Part shown: piece by piece, positions 14,862 to 24,399 of the stretch
How the letters are laid out: every line of letters starts with the position of its first letter
Numbering within the stretch: the stretch's first letter is position 1
Source of the DNA: Bacilli bacterium
GTDB lineage: Bacteria; Bacillota_I; Bacilli_A; RF39; UBA660
Direction of reading: 5' to 3'
Assembly (NCBI GenBank): GCA_016283075.1
Contig: JAEEMF010000018.1
Span: 1-64,000, forward strand
DNA: 64,000 bases
The notes under the pieces: generated by a model
What the model was told of the DNA's origin: nothing
Databases searched by the model: none
The model's input: the letters and a program-made list of their open reading frames with translations, nothing else
Made by a program: the position numbers and the translations under genes

Positions 14862-17063
14862 CTATCCTAACCAGTTTACTGTCGTATCAGTTGCTCCCCA
14901 AGGAGAGCCAGATATTGAACCTTTCTTTCTATTTACATTTATTGTGGCATTTTTTGTACCATAGAAACAATTTTTATTTATTTTAGATACTTTAGAACCT
15001 ATTGTTATATTTTTAAGAGACCCTTTATTATAAAATGCTCTTTGATCAAGTGCTGTGACATTATCAGGAATTACAAGTGATGTTAATTTGTGATTCTTGA
15101 AAGCATCTTTACCAATTGTTTTAAGACCATTTCCGAGTGTTAAACTAGTTAATTCATAGCCAATATCATCCCAGAATGCTCCATCTTCTATAGTAGTTAT
15201 ATTATCTGGAATAACTAAATTTTTAATACTATGATTATAGAATGATGAATCAGTAATAGTTTTTAAGCCTGATCCAATAGTTAAATTTTCAAGCGCTAAA
15301 CATCCCGAAAAAGCATGGCCTCCTAAGGACTTAAGACTATTAGGTAATACAACTTTTTTTAGGTTTATAAGTTTATAAAATGCAAAATTGTCAATACTTT
15401 CAAGCCCTTCATTCAAGTCCAGTGTCTTCAAATTTGAAGCTTGGACAAAGGCATTATATTCAATCGTTTTAACTGAACCAGGTATTCTAACTGATTCAAT
15501 GGATGTATCTTTATAAAAAGCATTATCTTTTATAAGTTCAACACCATCTTTTATTTCTAAATTGGTTAATGCTTTATTTTCACAAAATGCACAATGACCA
15601 ATTGTCTTTACAGATCCAGGTATAATTAAATTTTTAAATGCACCAAGTGTAAATGCTTGAAATCCAATTTCTTCTATTCCATCATGAAGAACCAGATTTG
15701 TAATTGTGGAAGTATTATCTCTACTATTAACGAATGAATTTTTACCTATTTTTTTAACAGTTCCTGCTATTTCAACATTAACCGAATGGTTATTTGAAAA
15801 AGAATCTTGCCCTATAAATTCGATACCGTTTGGAATAACGATATTTGTTAAAGAATTGGATTCAAATGCGCCATATGGAATCTTTTTAACTTTTCCATAT
15901 ACAATATTATCTAAATGATTTATAGAAAAAGATGCAAATCCAATATGATTAACATTCTTTAAGTCAAGACTTCCTGACAATGAACTAGAAGCAAAAGCTT
16001 TTGAGCCAATATATTCGAGTGATTCAGGTAAATCAAGACTTCCTAAAGTATTAGCCGCAAAAGCATTAGGTTCAATTTTTTTAACATAATCACCTAGATT
16101 TAAGGATTTAAGATTAGAATTATATGCAGCACCAAATGGAATTGTAGTTAAATACTTAGCACGTGAAAAATCTATACTATCTATTTCATTTATGGAAAGA
16201 TCACGTTCCGAATAATCGTATGTGAAATAGCAAAATAAATATCCGTCCCCATCTTCCATTTTATAATAACCAGTTTTTTCTACTAAAGAATCGGAATTCT
16301 CAGCGGTATAACAATTTGTTTTAGCAAGTTTAGTTCCTTTATAATTAATAATATAGGTAGTTAAGTCATCATTATACTCTATATCCGGGTCATAAATTTC
16401 ATCATGACCATAATAATCATCTTCATCTTCAAAGATTCTTACTGCTATAAATCTATCTTTATCAAGGAATGTTAATTTTGCAAGTTCGGTTACTTTTTCT
16501 CCATTAATTGTACTAGGTATTATTATATCTCTAGAACATGTTTCATCTTCAAATTTATATCCTGTTATAGTAACTCCTGTACTATTAGGTTCGTATGTAA
16601 AGCATGAGTTTTCTCCTCTTACATTAATTGGATCACTATAGTAGTCCTTTAGCTGCTGAGGCTCTTCACCATTAGTGTATGCTTTTGCTCTTGAACTTTC
16701 AAATGGTTTTACTGAATGAATTGTTCCTGTTTCATCACTAGCAATTAGTGATATCCTGCAGTCTTCATCTATATCCATTATTCCCGAATAAGGAATATCT
16801 CCTGTTACATCTATATCTAAATCTTTTATTTTACCTTCTTCGATATAGTATCTTTTACCACCTATTGTTTTTCCATTTAAAACTTCAGTATTACATGTTG
16901 ATTTAACATGTTCAACTAAATTATTAGATGATGTTTCAAATGCTTCTTTTTTAGATGCTTCTACAACCGAAGAAATACTTGGCATTGCTATTAAAAGTAT
17001 AATGCCAAGTATTAATATAATTGCTAGAAGTTCTATTAATGTAAAACCTTTGTTGTTTTTCAT
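14862..17063 (-). CDS. Prepilin-type N-terminus fused to BspA-like leucine-rich repeats (copy 1)
   Basis: 733 residues. The N-terminus KNNKGFTLIELLAIILILG is a class III (type IV prepilin) signal: cleavage is expected after Gly6, with Glu at position 5 of the mature protein. The extended pilin helix runs to about residue 40. A linker domain holds conserved Cys and the sequence NSTGVTITGYKFED. From about residue 305 there are about 16 LRR_5 (Treponema BspA-type) units of about 23 residues, of the form LxIPxSVKTIxxxAFxxxxxL. The C-terminus is GSPWGATDTTVNWLG, shared by all three copies. BspA-type repeats bind host matrix or other bacteria. I infer a minor pilin or pseudopilin presenting an adhesive LRR. 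It lies 10 bp after copy 2. Confidence 0.85.
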   Translation of the reverse strand: MKNNKGFTLIELLAIILILGIILLIAMPSISSVVEASKKEAFETSSNNLVEHVKSTCNTEVLNGKTIGGKRYYIEEGKIKDLDIDVTGDIPYSGIMDIDEDCRISLIASDETGTIHSVKPFESSRAKAYTNGEEPQQLKDYYSDPINVRGENSCFTYEPNSTGVTITGYKFEDETCSRDIIIPSTINGEKVTELAKLTFLDKDRFIAVRIFEDEDDYYGHDEIYDPDIEYNDDLTTYIINYKGTKLAKTNCYTAENSDSLVEKTGYYKMEDGDGYLFCYFTYDYSERDLSINEIDSIDFSRAKYLTTIPFGAAYNSNLKSLNLGDYVKKIEPNAFAANTLGSLDLPESLEYIGSKAFASSSLSGSLDLKNVNHIGFASFSINHLDNIVYGKVKKIPYGAFESNSLTNIVIPNGIEFIGQDSFSNNHSVNVEIAGTVKKIGKNSFVNSRDNTSTITNLVLHDGIEEIGFQAFTLGAFKNLIIPGSVKTIGHCAFCENKALTNLEIKDGVELIKDNAFYKDTSIESVRIPGSVKTIEYNAFVQASNLKTLDLNEGLESIDNFAFYKLINLKKVVLPNSLKSLGGHAFSGCLALENLTIGSGLKTITDSSFYNHSIKNLVIPDNITTIEDGAFWDDIGYELTSLTLGNGLKTIGKDAFKNHKLTSLVIPDNVTALDQRAFYNKGSLKNITIGSKVSKINKNCFYGTKNATINVNRKKGSISGSPWGATDTTVNWLG

Positions 17064-17073
17064 ATATATCCCT

Positions 17074-19167
17074 CTATTTTGCCCAGTTTACTGTTGTAGA
17101 TGTTGCTCCCCAAGGAGAACCTGTTACACTTCCTTCTGGTTTATTTATATTTATTGTTGCGGATGTAATGTTTTTAAATGCATTAGATCCTATTTTAGTA
17201 ATATTAGATCCAATATTAAATGTTTTAATATTAGGACTTTCTGTAAATGCAGTTACACCTATTTCTTTTACACTATTTGGTAGTGTAAGTGTATTAACAT
17301 TAAATGATTTATTAAATGCATTTTTACCTATATATTCAAGCCCTTCATTAAATGTTACTTTCTTAATTGAAGTATATCTACATTTAAATCCTCCTTCTTC
17401 AATTCTCTTAATACTACCTGGAATTGTAAGTGAACTAATACGAGAATTATAGAATGCACTTTTTGGTATTACAGTAAGTTTATTACTTAAAGTTAATGAA
17501 GAAAGTTCTCTACATCCATAGAAAGCTCCTTCACCTAAAGAGGTTAATGTATTAGGAAGTTTAACTCCAGTTAATACTGCATCATTTTGGAATGCCCAAC
17601 CTCCTATTTCTTCAAGTCCACTATTAAGTGTTAATGTTTTTAAAAGTGTATTATTGAAGAATGCACCATCACCAATTATCTTAACAGAACTTGGAATTGT
17701 AAGCGAAGTAATATTTGTAGTAGCAAATGCTCCCATTTTTATTTCTTCTATACCACTACCAAGTGTAATTTTAGTAATAGTTGGAACTCCCATTTGATTT
17801 TCAAAAGCAGATTCTCCGATTACTTTAACAGATCCAGCAATTGTTACTGTATCAGTATTACTATCTGCAAAAGATAATCCTCCAATTCCTGTTACAGTAC
17901 TAGGAATAACAATATTTGTTAAAGTATTATCTTGGAAAGCCATCTTTGGAATATAACTAACATTACCAAAATTAATTGAATCAATTGAATTTGAATTAAA
18001 TGCACCCTGACCTATTTTTTCAACTTTATTTAAATCAAGACTTGATAAATCATTATCAAGGAATGCAACTCCTCCTATTTCTTTTACATTATCTGGAATT
18101 TCAAGTTCAGTAATTGAATTATATCCAAAAGCACTACCACCTATTTTAGTAATATAATTACCTATCTTAATACTTGTTAGACCTATACGATGAGCAAGCC
18201 CAAAAGGTATTTCAGTTAAATATTTAGCGCGTGAAAAATCAATGCTGTTTAAAGATACATTACCTTCATCACTACTCTTATTTATAGTGAATAAGCAGAA
18301 GTCATATCCATCACCATCTTGTTTATCATACTTACCTTCTGTTTCAAATACAATTGTGCTGCCTACATAACATGTAGTTTTTTTAACAAAAGAACCTTTA
18401 TTATATACAGCTAAATTGTATTCAATAGAATCACTATCTTCAAAACTAGGTAAATCATCACTATCTACATCTAAAACCATCATACTACCTGAACGGCTAA
18501 GACTATAAGGTCCTTTTGGTATTGATGTTCTCATAACGAAGAATTTTTCTTTATCTACAAAAGCAAACTGTTTTAACTCAGTAACATTATTTCCTCCAAT
18601 ACTTGTAGGAATAATTACATCTTTAGAACAAGATTCATTTTCAAATTTATATCCAGTAATAGTAACTCCTGTACTATTTCTTTTATATAAGAAACATGTA
18701 TCAGTAGGACTTTCATTTATAGGTAAATTATTATATCTTTCAAGTTCTTCAGATTCTTCACCTATTTTATATGTCTTAGCTTTAGAAGAATCATAATCTT
18801 TTACAGCATAATATTTTTCTTCTTTATCTTCAACATATAAAGCTACCTGACAATCATCATTAATAGTAATAGTCCCACTATTTGGTATTTCACCATCATA
18901 AGATATATCAAGGCCATCTATCTTACCATCATTAATAGTGTATACTCCTGATAAGTTTTTGCCAGTAGAAGCATAAGTATTACATGTTGATTTAACATTA
19001 CTAGATAAGTTATTTGAAGTAGTTTCAAAAGCTTCCTTTTTAGAAGCTTCAACAACTGAATTAATACTAGGAATTGCTATTAAAGCTATAATTCCAAGTA
19101 TTAATATGATTGCTAAGAGTTCTATTAAGGTAAATCCTTTGTTTTTCTTCTTAGTAAGTATTTTCAT
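17074..19167 (-). CDS. Prepilin-type N-terminus fused to BspA-like leucine-rich repeats (copy 2)
   Basis: 697 residues. After a longer basic leader (KILTKKKNKG) comes FTLIELLAIILILGIIALIA, the pilin helix; cleavage is expected after Gly11. The next 35 residues (SINSVVEASKKEAFETTSNN) are almost the same as in copy 1. The linker again contains a Cys before KRNSTGVTITGYKFENESC. The LRR_5 array starts near residue 290 with units such as LTIPSSVKIIGDGAFFNN, and the protein ends GSPWGATSTTVNWAK. The ribosome site GGGTGATATAA supports the start. The 10-bp gap to copy 1 suggests an operon. Cleavage would need a PilD/ComC-type peptidase, which is not in this window. Confidence 0.85.
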   Translation of the reverse strand: MKILTKKKNKGFTLIELLAIILILGIIALIAIPSINSVVEASKKEAFETTSNNLSSNVKSTCNTYASTGKNLSGVYTINDGKIDGLDISYDGEIPNSGTITINDDCQVALYVEDKEEKYYAVKDYDSSKAKTYKIGEESEELERYNNLPINESPTDTCFLYKRNSTGVTITGYKFENESCSKDVIIPTSIGGNNVTELKQFAFVDKEKFFVMRTSIPKGPYSLSRSGSMMVLDVDSDDLPSFEDSDSIEYNLAVYNKGSFVKKTTCYVGSTIVFETEGKYDKQDGDGYDFCLFTINKSSDEGNVSLNSIDFSRAKYLTEIPFGLAHRIGLTSIKIGNYITKIGGSAFGYNSITELEIPDNVKEIGGVAFLDNDLSSLDLNKVEKIGQGAFNSNSIDSINFGNVSYIPKMAFQDNTLTNIVIPSTVTGIGGLSFADSNTDTVTIAGSVKVIGESAFENQMGVPTITKITLGSGIEEIKMGAFATTNITSLTIPSSVKIIGDGAFFNNTLLKTLTLNSGLEEIGGWAFQNDAVLTGVKLPNTLTSLGEGAFYGCRELSSLTLSNKLTVIPKSAFYNSRISSLTIPGSIKRIEEGGFKCRYTSIKKVTFNEGLEYIGKNAFNKSFNVNTLTLPNSVKEIGVTAFTESPNIKTFNIGSNITKIGSNAFKNITSATININKPEGSVTGSPWGATSTTVNWAK

Positions 19168-19246
19168 TTATATCACCCTTTCGATTCTTAGGTTCTATCT
19201 CTATTTATATACATTATACCATTATTTATAATATAATCACTATTAT

Positions 19247-21334
19247 TTATCCAAGCCAGTTTACTGTTGTAGATGTTGCTCCCCAAGGAGAATTTGCAAC
19301 TGAACCACTAGCTTTATTTATATTAATTGTTGCACCAGTAACCGAAGTAAATGCTGTATTATGAATAGTTTTAATACCACTTCCAATATTAACTGTTTTT
19401 ATACTCTTACTTCTAAATGCACCTTCACTTATTTCTTCAACATTATCAGGAATATTAATAGTATCAGATTTTATCTGATCAAACGCATATTTTCCAATTG
19501 TTTTTAAACCGCTTCCAATTGTAAGAGTATGACTACTTCCTAGTGGAGAACCAAAAGCCCAGCTGCTAATTGATGTTACACTATCAGGTATTACAATATT
19601 TGTTAATCTATTATGATTAAATGCATATTCACCAATTGTTTCAACACCGCTTCCAAGGTTTAATGTTGAAGCGTTACAGTTATTAAATGCATAACCACTT
19701 ATTGTCTTAACACTATTTGGGATATTAATTGTTCCAATACTATTATCATTATTAAACGCATAATATCCAATGGATTCAAGTCCTTCATTTAGAACAAGAT
19801 TTGATAGTACACCACATCCAGCAAATGCAGTTCGACTTATTGTTTTTACTGAACCAGGAATATTTAAAGAAGTAAGATTACATTGTCCAAACGCACGATA
19901 CCCGATGAATTCTACTCCGTTATCTAAAACAAGAGAAGTAAGATAGTTGTCATTTCTATTATCTCCATTATAAAATGCATCTGAACTTATTCTTTTAACA
20001 GAACCAGGGATATGTGCATACTGAATTTTATTATTATAAAATGAAGATGAGCCAACTGCGGTTACAGTGTTAGGTAAATCAACTCTTGGAATTAAATTAA
20101 CAGCAAAAGTAAAATGTTCAACTCTATTTATTATACCAAACTTTATATCATCAATTTGATTATGATAAAAAGCATCTGGTCCAACCTTTTCAACGTTTTT
20201 TAAATCAAGAGATGTTATATTATTATTAAAAAATGCATCTCCACCAATAATTTTCAAATTATTAGATATATCAATAGAAGTAATACTATTTGCATTAGTA
20301 TTAGTTTTACCGTTTGATTTAAAAGCACCAGCTCCTATTTTTGTAATGTAATTACCAATTTTAATACTAGTTAATCCCATGTTAGCAGCAACACCTCTTG
20401 GTATTTCTGTTAAATACTTAGCATGAGAAAAGTCTATACTATTTAGTGTATATGGATAAGTTACTGAATTAGTAGTATTTGCTGAAGGCTGACAAAAAAG
20501 ATATTCATCATCTAAAGTGTGATTATAGTCTGCACCTTCTGAATGTAAGGTTCCGGATGAATCAGAACAAGTATATCCAGTTATTTCTGTACCTTTTTTA
20601 AGAATAAGAAGTGTTATTTTATTATCATCTTTTGTAATTGTATCTTTATCATATTTAAGATAATCCATAGATACCTTTCCATCAGTATACTCAATATAAT
20701 ATGAATAATAAATAATTGATTCTGGATCTATAAAAGCAAATTCTTTTATAGCAGTAACATTTTTACCACCTATTGATGTTGGTATAACTACATCTTTAGA
20801 ACATGATTCATCTTCATGTTTATATCCTGTTATTGTTACTCCTGTACTATTGTTTTCATATAAGAAACATGAATTATTTTGAGGAGCATATATAGGAATT
20901 TCACTATTATTTATTAATGAATCATTTACTGTTCCTTTATCATAGATTTCTACTCTTTCATCTTTAAAATCCTTGTATGCTACGTAGTTACCTGAATCAT
21001 CTTCAGCATATATAGATACTTCACATTTTTCATTTATAGAGATAAATCCTGATTTAGGGAGTTTACCTGTAACTTCAAGTTTTAATCCCACTACTTCATT
21101 ATCTACGATATCGTAAGTTTTAGCTTCAACTTGTCCTGATATCATAAGAGTTTGACAGTTAGTACTTGCTCCTTTAGCAATATTATCTGAAGATACTCTA
21201 AATGCTTCTTTCTTAGATTGGTTTATTACACTATTAACACTAGGTATTGCTATTAGTGCAATAATACCAAGAATAAGTATTACAGCAAGTAATTCTATTA
21301 AAGTAAATCCATTTGTATTCTTACGTATTTTCAT
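19247..21334 (-). CDS. Prepilin-type N-terminus fused to BspA-like leucine-rich repeats (copy 3)
   Basis: 695 residues. The first gene in transcription order. KIRKNTNGFTLIELLAVILI gives the prepilin signal, with cleavage after Gly9. The linker has the family sequence NNSTGVTITGYKHED with flanking Cys. The LRR_5 array follows from about residue 310, for example LNIPGSVKTISRTAFAGC and IVIPDSVTSISSWAFG. The end is NSPWGATSTTVNWLG. A 79-bp gap separates it from copy 2, larger than the gap between copies 2 and 1, so an extra promoter there is possible. A TATAAT lies about 20 nt upstream of the start. The three genes look like tandem duplicates whose LRR arrays have diverged more than their N- and C-terminal ends. 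Confidence 0.85.
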   Translation of the reverse strand: MKIRKNTNGFTLIELLAVILILGIIALIAIPSVNSVINQSKKEAFRVSSDNIAKGASTNCQTLMISGQVEAKTYDIVDNEVVGLKLEVTGKLPKSGFISINEKCEVSIYAEDDSGNYVAYKDFKDERVEIYDKGTVNDSLINNSEIPIYAPQNNSCFLYENNSTGVTITGYKHEDESCSKDVVIPTSIGGKNVTAIKEFAFIDPESIIYYSYYIEYTDGKVSMDYLKYDKDTITKDDNKITLLILKKGTEITGYTCSDSSGTLHSEGADYNHTLDDEYLFCQPSANTTNSVTYPYTLNSIDFSHAKYLTEIPRGVAANMGLTSIKIGNYITKIGAGAFKSNGKTNTNANSITSIDISNNLKIIGGDAFFNNNITSLDLKNVEKVGPDAFYHNQIDDIKFGIINRVEHFTFAVNLIPRVDLPNTVTAVGSSSFYNNKIQYAHIPGSVKRISSDAFYNGDNRNDNYLTSLVLDNGVEFIGYRAFGQCNLTSLNIPGSVKTISRTAFAGCGVLSNLVLNEGLESIGYYAFNNDNSIGTINIPNSVKTISGYAFNNCNASTLNLGSGVETIGEYAFNHNRLTNIVIPDSVTSISSWAFGSPLGSSHTLTIGSGLKTIGKYAFDQIKSDTINIPDNVEEISEGAFRSKSIKTVNIGSGIKTIHNTAFTSVTGATININKASGSVANSPWGATSTTVNWLG

Positions 21335-21388
21335 ATTACCACCTATTATAATTCTAACACATTTTACATAATAAAAAAAGTAATTTAT

Positions 21389-21418
21389 TTGACAAATTAA
21401 AGAAGAAAACTTTATAAT
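21389..21418 (+). promoter_or_regulatory. Promoter of glmS
   Basis: TTGACA (21389-21394), an 18-bp spacer and TATAAT (21413-21418). Transcription should start near 21425, about 34 nt before the ribozyme cleavage site. Confidence 0.8.
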
Positions 21419-21450
21419 GAATTTAAGATTTAATAGTAGAAAGGAGCACT

Positions 21451-21595
21451 TAAATCTAGCGCCAGGCCTATTTGGTGACGAGGTTAGTAATTATCGAAAT
21501 ATTCGGCGGGTATTACTACGGGGAGAAGTTCTCGATAGATATATTTACAAAAAACAAAATCAAAATTGTAACAAAAGAATATATCACACTTTGCA
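21451..21595 (+). ncRNA. glmS ribozyme-riboswitch
   Basis: The glmS ribozyme core is visible in order: A|GCGCC with the cleavage site between 21458 and 21459, then GGTGACGAGG at 21474-21483, TTATCGA, TTCGGCGGG, a distal hairpin around GGGGAGAAGTTCTC, and a 3' AU-rich pairing region. Known members self-cleave when glucosamine-6-phosphate binds in the pocket, and the 5'-OH product is degraded by RNase J, which lowers glmS expression. It lies between the promoter and the glmS start, exactly where expected. The 3' limit is approximate. Confidence 0.93.
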
Positions 21596-21618
21596 TATTT
21601 AAGGAGGATTTTTTAATA

Positions 21619-23430
21619 ATGTGCGGAATAATTGGATATGTAGGTAAAAAAGACTGTTTAAAAGTATTAATTAATGGTCTTGAAAAGTTAGAATACCGTG
21701 GATATGATTCAGCAGGAGTAGCCTACATCAAAAACAAAAAGATTGAAATTATTAAAGAAGAAGGAAAAATTGTTAATTTAAAAAAGAAAATTAATTTTAA
21801 AATAGATTCAAATTTAGGTATAGGACATACTAGATGGGCTACTCATGGTAAACCAAATTATGTTAATAGTCATCCACATAGAGTTGGAAAAATTACTATT
21901 GTACATAATGGTATTATTGAAAACTATCTAGAACTTAAAAAAGAATTAATTAAAAATGGATATAGTTTTAAAAGTGATACTGATACTGAAGTAGCATGTG
22001 CCCTTTTAGATTATATTTATAAAGAAACTCATAGTATAGAGCAAACACTAGCTATCTTTAAAGATAAAGCTGAGGGAGCTTATGCTATAGGTTTAATATG
22101 TGATGATAATTTAGATTACTTATATGCTGTTAAAAAGGATAGTCCCCTAATAATAGCACTAGGTAAAGAAGAAAACTATATAGCAAGTGATGTACCAGCA
22201 ATACTTGAGTACACTAATAAATACATTACTTTAGAAGATGGTGAATTTGCTAAAATATCAAATGATAAAGTAATAGTATTTGATAAAGATGCCGAAATAG
22301 TTAAAAAAGAAATAAAAGTATATGATGGTAAATCTGGTGATTTAAATAAAAATGGATTTGAACACTATATGCTTAAAGAAATATATGAAGAAGTAGAAGT
22401 TGTAAAACAAGTTACTAATGATTATATAAAAGATGGTATTAAATCACTTACTAGTAATATGCCTAAACTAGGTAATTATGAAAGAATTGATATAGTAGCA
22501 TGTGGTAGCGCTTACCACGCCGGATTAGTAGGTAAATCTTTAATAGAAGGATATGCTAATATACCAGTAAATGTTGAATTAGCAAGTGAATATAGATATA
22601 AGAAGTTATTCTTAAATAAGAATGTACTTGTCATACTAATATCTCAGTCAGGAGAAACTGCTGATACTTTAGCAGCACTTAAAATTGCTAAGGAAAAAGG
22701 AGCACATACTCTAGGAATAATAAATGTAGTTGGTAGTTCTATTGCAAGATATTCTGATGATGTTTTATACACTAAAGCAGGAGCAGAAATAGCCGTAGCA
22801 ACAACAAAAGCTTATACAGCCCAAATTACAATGCTAGGTCTATTAGCACTTAATCTAGCTTATAAGAATAAAGAAATGACTGAAAAAGAAGTATTAGAAG
22901 CTTTAGATGAAGCTAAAAAACTTCCTACTAATATTCAGTCAGTACTTAATGAAGCTGACTTCTATAAAACTATAGCAAGAAAAATATTTAAACATAATGA
23001 TGTATTTTTTATTGGAAGACTTACTGATTATGCTTTAGCCCTAGAAGGATCACTTAAATTAAAAGAAATAGCATATGTTAATTCACAAGGCTATGCAGCC
23101 GGTGAATTAAAACATGGTACTATTTCTCTAATTGAAAAGAATACTCCAGTATTTGGTATAGTAACTGATACAAATATTGCTAGTAAAACACTAAGTAATA
23201 TGAAAGAATGTAAGTCTAGAGGAGCAAACATAATTGCCCTAGTCTCAAATGATTTAAAACTAGATAAAGAAATATATGATACTTTAATAGAAGTACCTAA
23301 AGTAAGCCCTATATTCCAAGGAGTACTTACTGTAATACCACTACAACTTATTTCATACGAAGTAGCAAAATTAAGAAAATGTAATATAGATAAACCTAAG
23401 AATTTAGCTAAATCTGTTACAGTAGAATAA
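21619..23430 (+). CDS. glmS: Glutamine:fructose-6-phosphate aminotransferase GlmS
   Basis: 603 residues, the usual length. The start is the ATG at 21619-21621, 7-8 nt after AAGGAGG, so that Cys2 becomes the N-terminal nucleophile of the class II glutaminase domain (MCGIIGYVG, then HTRWATHG and HNGIIENY). Two SIS domains follow (ACGSAYHAGLVGK, SQSGETADTLAALK, then the second half), and the end LAKSVTVE is canonical. The enzyme makes glucosamine-6-phosphate, the entry to UDP-GlcNAc for MurB- and MurG-dependent wall synthesis. A longer in-frame reading from 21472 passes through the ribozyme and is not the protein start. Its expression is controlled by the ribozyme. Confidence 0.98.
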   Translation: MCGIIGYVGKKDCLKVLINGLEKLEYRGYDSAGVAYIKNKKIEIIKEEGKIVNLKKKINFKIDSNLGIGHTRWATHGKPNYVNSHPHRVGKITIVHNGIIENYLELKKELIKNGYSFKSDTDTEVACALLDYIYKETHSIEQTLAIFKDKAEGAYAIGLICDDNLDYLYAVKKDSPLIIALGKEENYIASDVPAILEYTNKYITLEDGEFAKISNDKVIVFDKDAEIVKKEIKVYDGKSGDLNKNGFEHYMLKEIYEEVEVVKQVTNDYIKDGIKSLTSNMPKLGNYERIDIVACGSAYHAGLVGKSLIEGYANIPVNVELASEYRYKKLFLNKNVLVILISQSGETADTLAALKIAKEKGAHTLGIINVVGSSIARYSDDVLYTKAGAEIAVATTKAYTAQITMLGLLALNLAYKNKEMTEKEVLEALDEAKKLPTNIQSVLNEADFYKTIARKIFKHNDVFFIGRLTDYALALEGSLKLKEIAYVNSQGYAAGELKHGTISLIEKNTPVFGIVTDTNIASKTLSNMKECKSRGANIIALVSNDLKLDKEIYDTLIEVPKVSPIFQGVLTVIPLQLISYEVAKLRKCNIDKPKNLAKSVTVE

Positions 23431-23458
23431 AAAAGAGAAAATATTTTTTCTCTTTTTA
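23430..23458. terminator. Bidirectional terminator between glmS and the convergent membrane gene
   Basis: AAAAGAGAAAA (23431-23441) pairs with TTTTCTCTTTT (23446-23456), with A/T runs on both sides. Confidence 0.75.
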
Positions 23459-23782
23459 TTTTGCAGATAATGTTATAAATGAAACTGCATGAATACATAG
23501 GAATATACCTAGTATTAAAGATATAGTTGATCCAGATAAAATCATAAGTACACCTGCTACTAAACCGATAACTGCAGCAGAGAATGCTTGTTTCTTAGAA
23601 AGTGATACTGCTAGTGCTAATAAGATTAATCTAACTATTCTAAGACCTACATAAGTTATAGCAACATTTTGAACTACATCAACTATTATACCTATAATAG
23701 TAATTACAAACATTAATTCAAAATCTCTTTGTAGGTACCAAGCCATCTTTTCTTTTTTACTTATGTTCTTCGTTTTGCTCAT
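23456..23782 (-). CDS. Small membrane protein, three to four helices
   Basis: 108 residues. A charged start (KTKNISKKEKMAWYLQRDFE) is followed by about three hydrophobic segments: LMFVITIIGIIVDVVQNVAI, IVRLILLALAVSL and a C-terminal pair around LVAGVLMILSGSTISLILG. I do not recognise the family. The start at 23782 is set by AAGGAGG 9 nt upstream, inside the preceding lipoprotein gene. The two overlap by 26 bp, which implies co-translation and perhaps a shared task at the membrane. Confidence 0.7.
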   Translation of the reverse strand: MSKTKNISKKEKMAWYLQRDFELMFVITIIGIIVDVVQNVAITYVGLRIVRLILLALAVSLSKKQAFSAAVIGLVAGVLMILSGSTISLILGIFLCIHAVSFITLSAK

Positions 23783-24329
23783 CTTTCTTTTCCTCCTTTT
23801 CTAAAGCAATATAATATTTTTTATAGTTAAATGTATTATTTTCCATCATTTCATTAGGTACTTTTATAAGGAGTTTATCGATACTTTCAGTATCTACTTT
23901 AGATTTCTTACCATCTTCATCATATGTATAAAAATAAAGATGAACATCTTCTTTTTTAAGTGCATCTATCTCACTAGGAATCTCATTTAACTTAGATAAA
24001 GTATTAAATAAGTAGCTTTGCTCTCCTACGACCTTATTATCCTTATCTACAAGATAAAACTCTAGCATTCCAAGAAAGAATTTTCCATCCTTACGTTTAT
24101 TATCTGTATGAAGAACTACTTCATAATATTCATTTTCATCTCCAAATACATCTTTTAATTTTGAAAATCCTACTACTTCTTTTACTTTAATAGAAAAGTC
24201 ATATACACCATCTAAGGTATTAATATTAATAGTTTTACCAGTTCCTACGGAAGTTACTTCTTCTTTAGTACATCCGGATAATATTAAAGTAAAAATAAGT
24301 AATAAGAATAATTTAAAATACTTTTTCAT
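23757..24329 (-). CDS. Lipoprotein, function unknown
   Basis: 190 residues with a lipoprotein signal peptide ending LILSGC (Cys about residue 20). The exported domain of about 150 residues has alternating beta-type sequence (TININTLDGVYDFSIKVKEV), somewhat like the immunoglobulin-fold DUF4352 lipoproteins, though I cannot confirm that. The tail is very charged (EKEEKKDEQNEEHK) and contains the ribosome site of the next gene. It heads a two-gene unit with the small membrane protein. Confidence 0.65.
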   Translation of the reverse strand: MKKYFKLFLLLIFTLILSGCTKEEVTSVGTGKTININTLDGVYDFSIKVKEVVGFSKLKDVFGDENEYYEVVLHTDNKRKDGKFFLGMLEFYLVDKDNKVVGEQSYLFNTLSKLNEIPSEIDALKKEDVHLYFYTYDEDGKKSKVDTESIDKLLIKVPNEMMENNTFNYKKYYIALEKEEKKDEQNEEHK

Positions 24330-24371
24330 ATATTCATCTACCCTGATATAATTATATCAATTTAAAGACAA

Positions 24372-24399
24372 TAAAAAAAGAGATTTTTAAAATCTCTTT
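24372..24399 (-). terminator. Terminator of the 24400-25731 gene
   Basis: AAAGAGATT (24377-24385) pairs with AATCTCTTT (24391-24399), with a U-tract on the minus strand. Confidence 0.8.

Noticed and set aside
17002..17283. A Cys- and Tyr-rich plus-strand frame over the junction of two LRR genes.
   Set aside because: Antisense shadow of the repeat codons; it crosses two real genes and has no ribosome site.
21472..21618. An in-frame upstream extension of GlmS beginning at 21472.
   Set aside because: It runs through the glmS ribozyme, and the enzyme needs Cys directly after the initiator Met; the ATG at 21619 has AAGGAGG.
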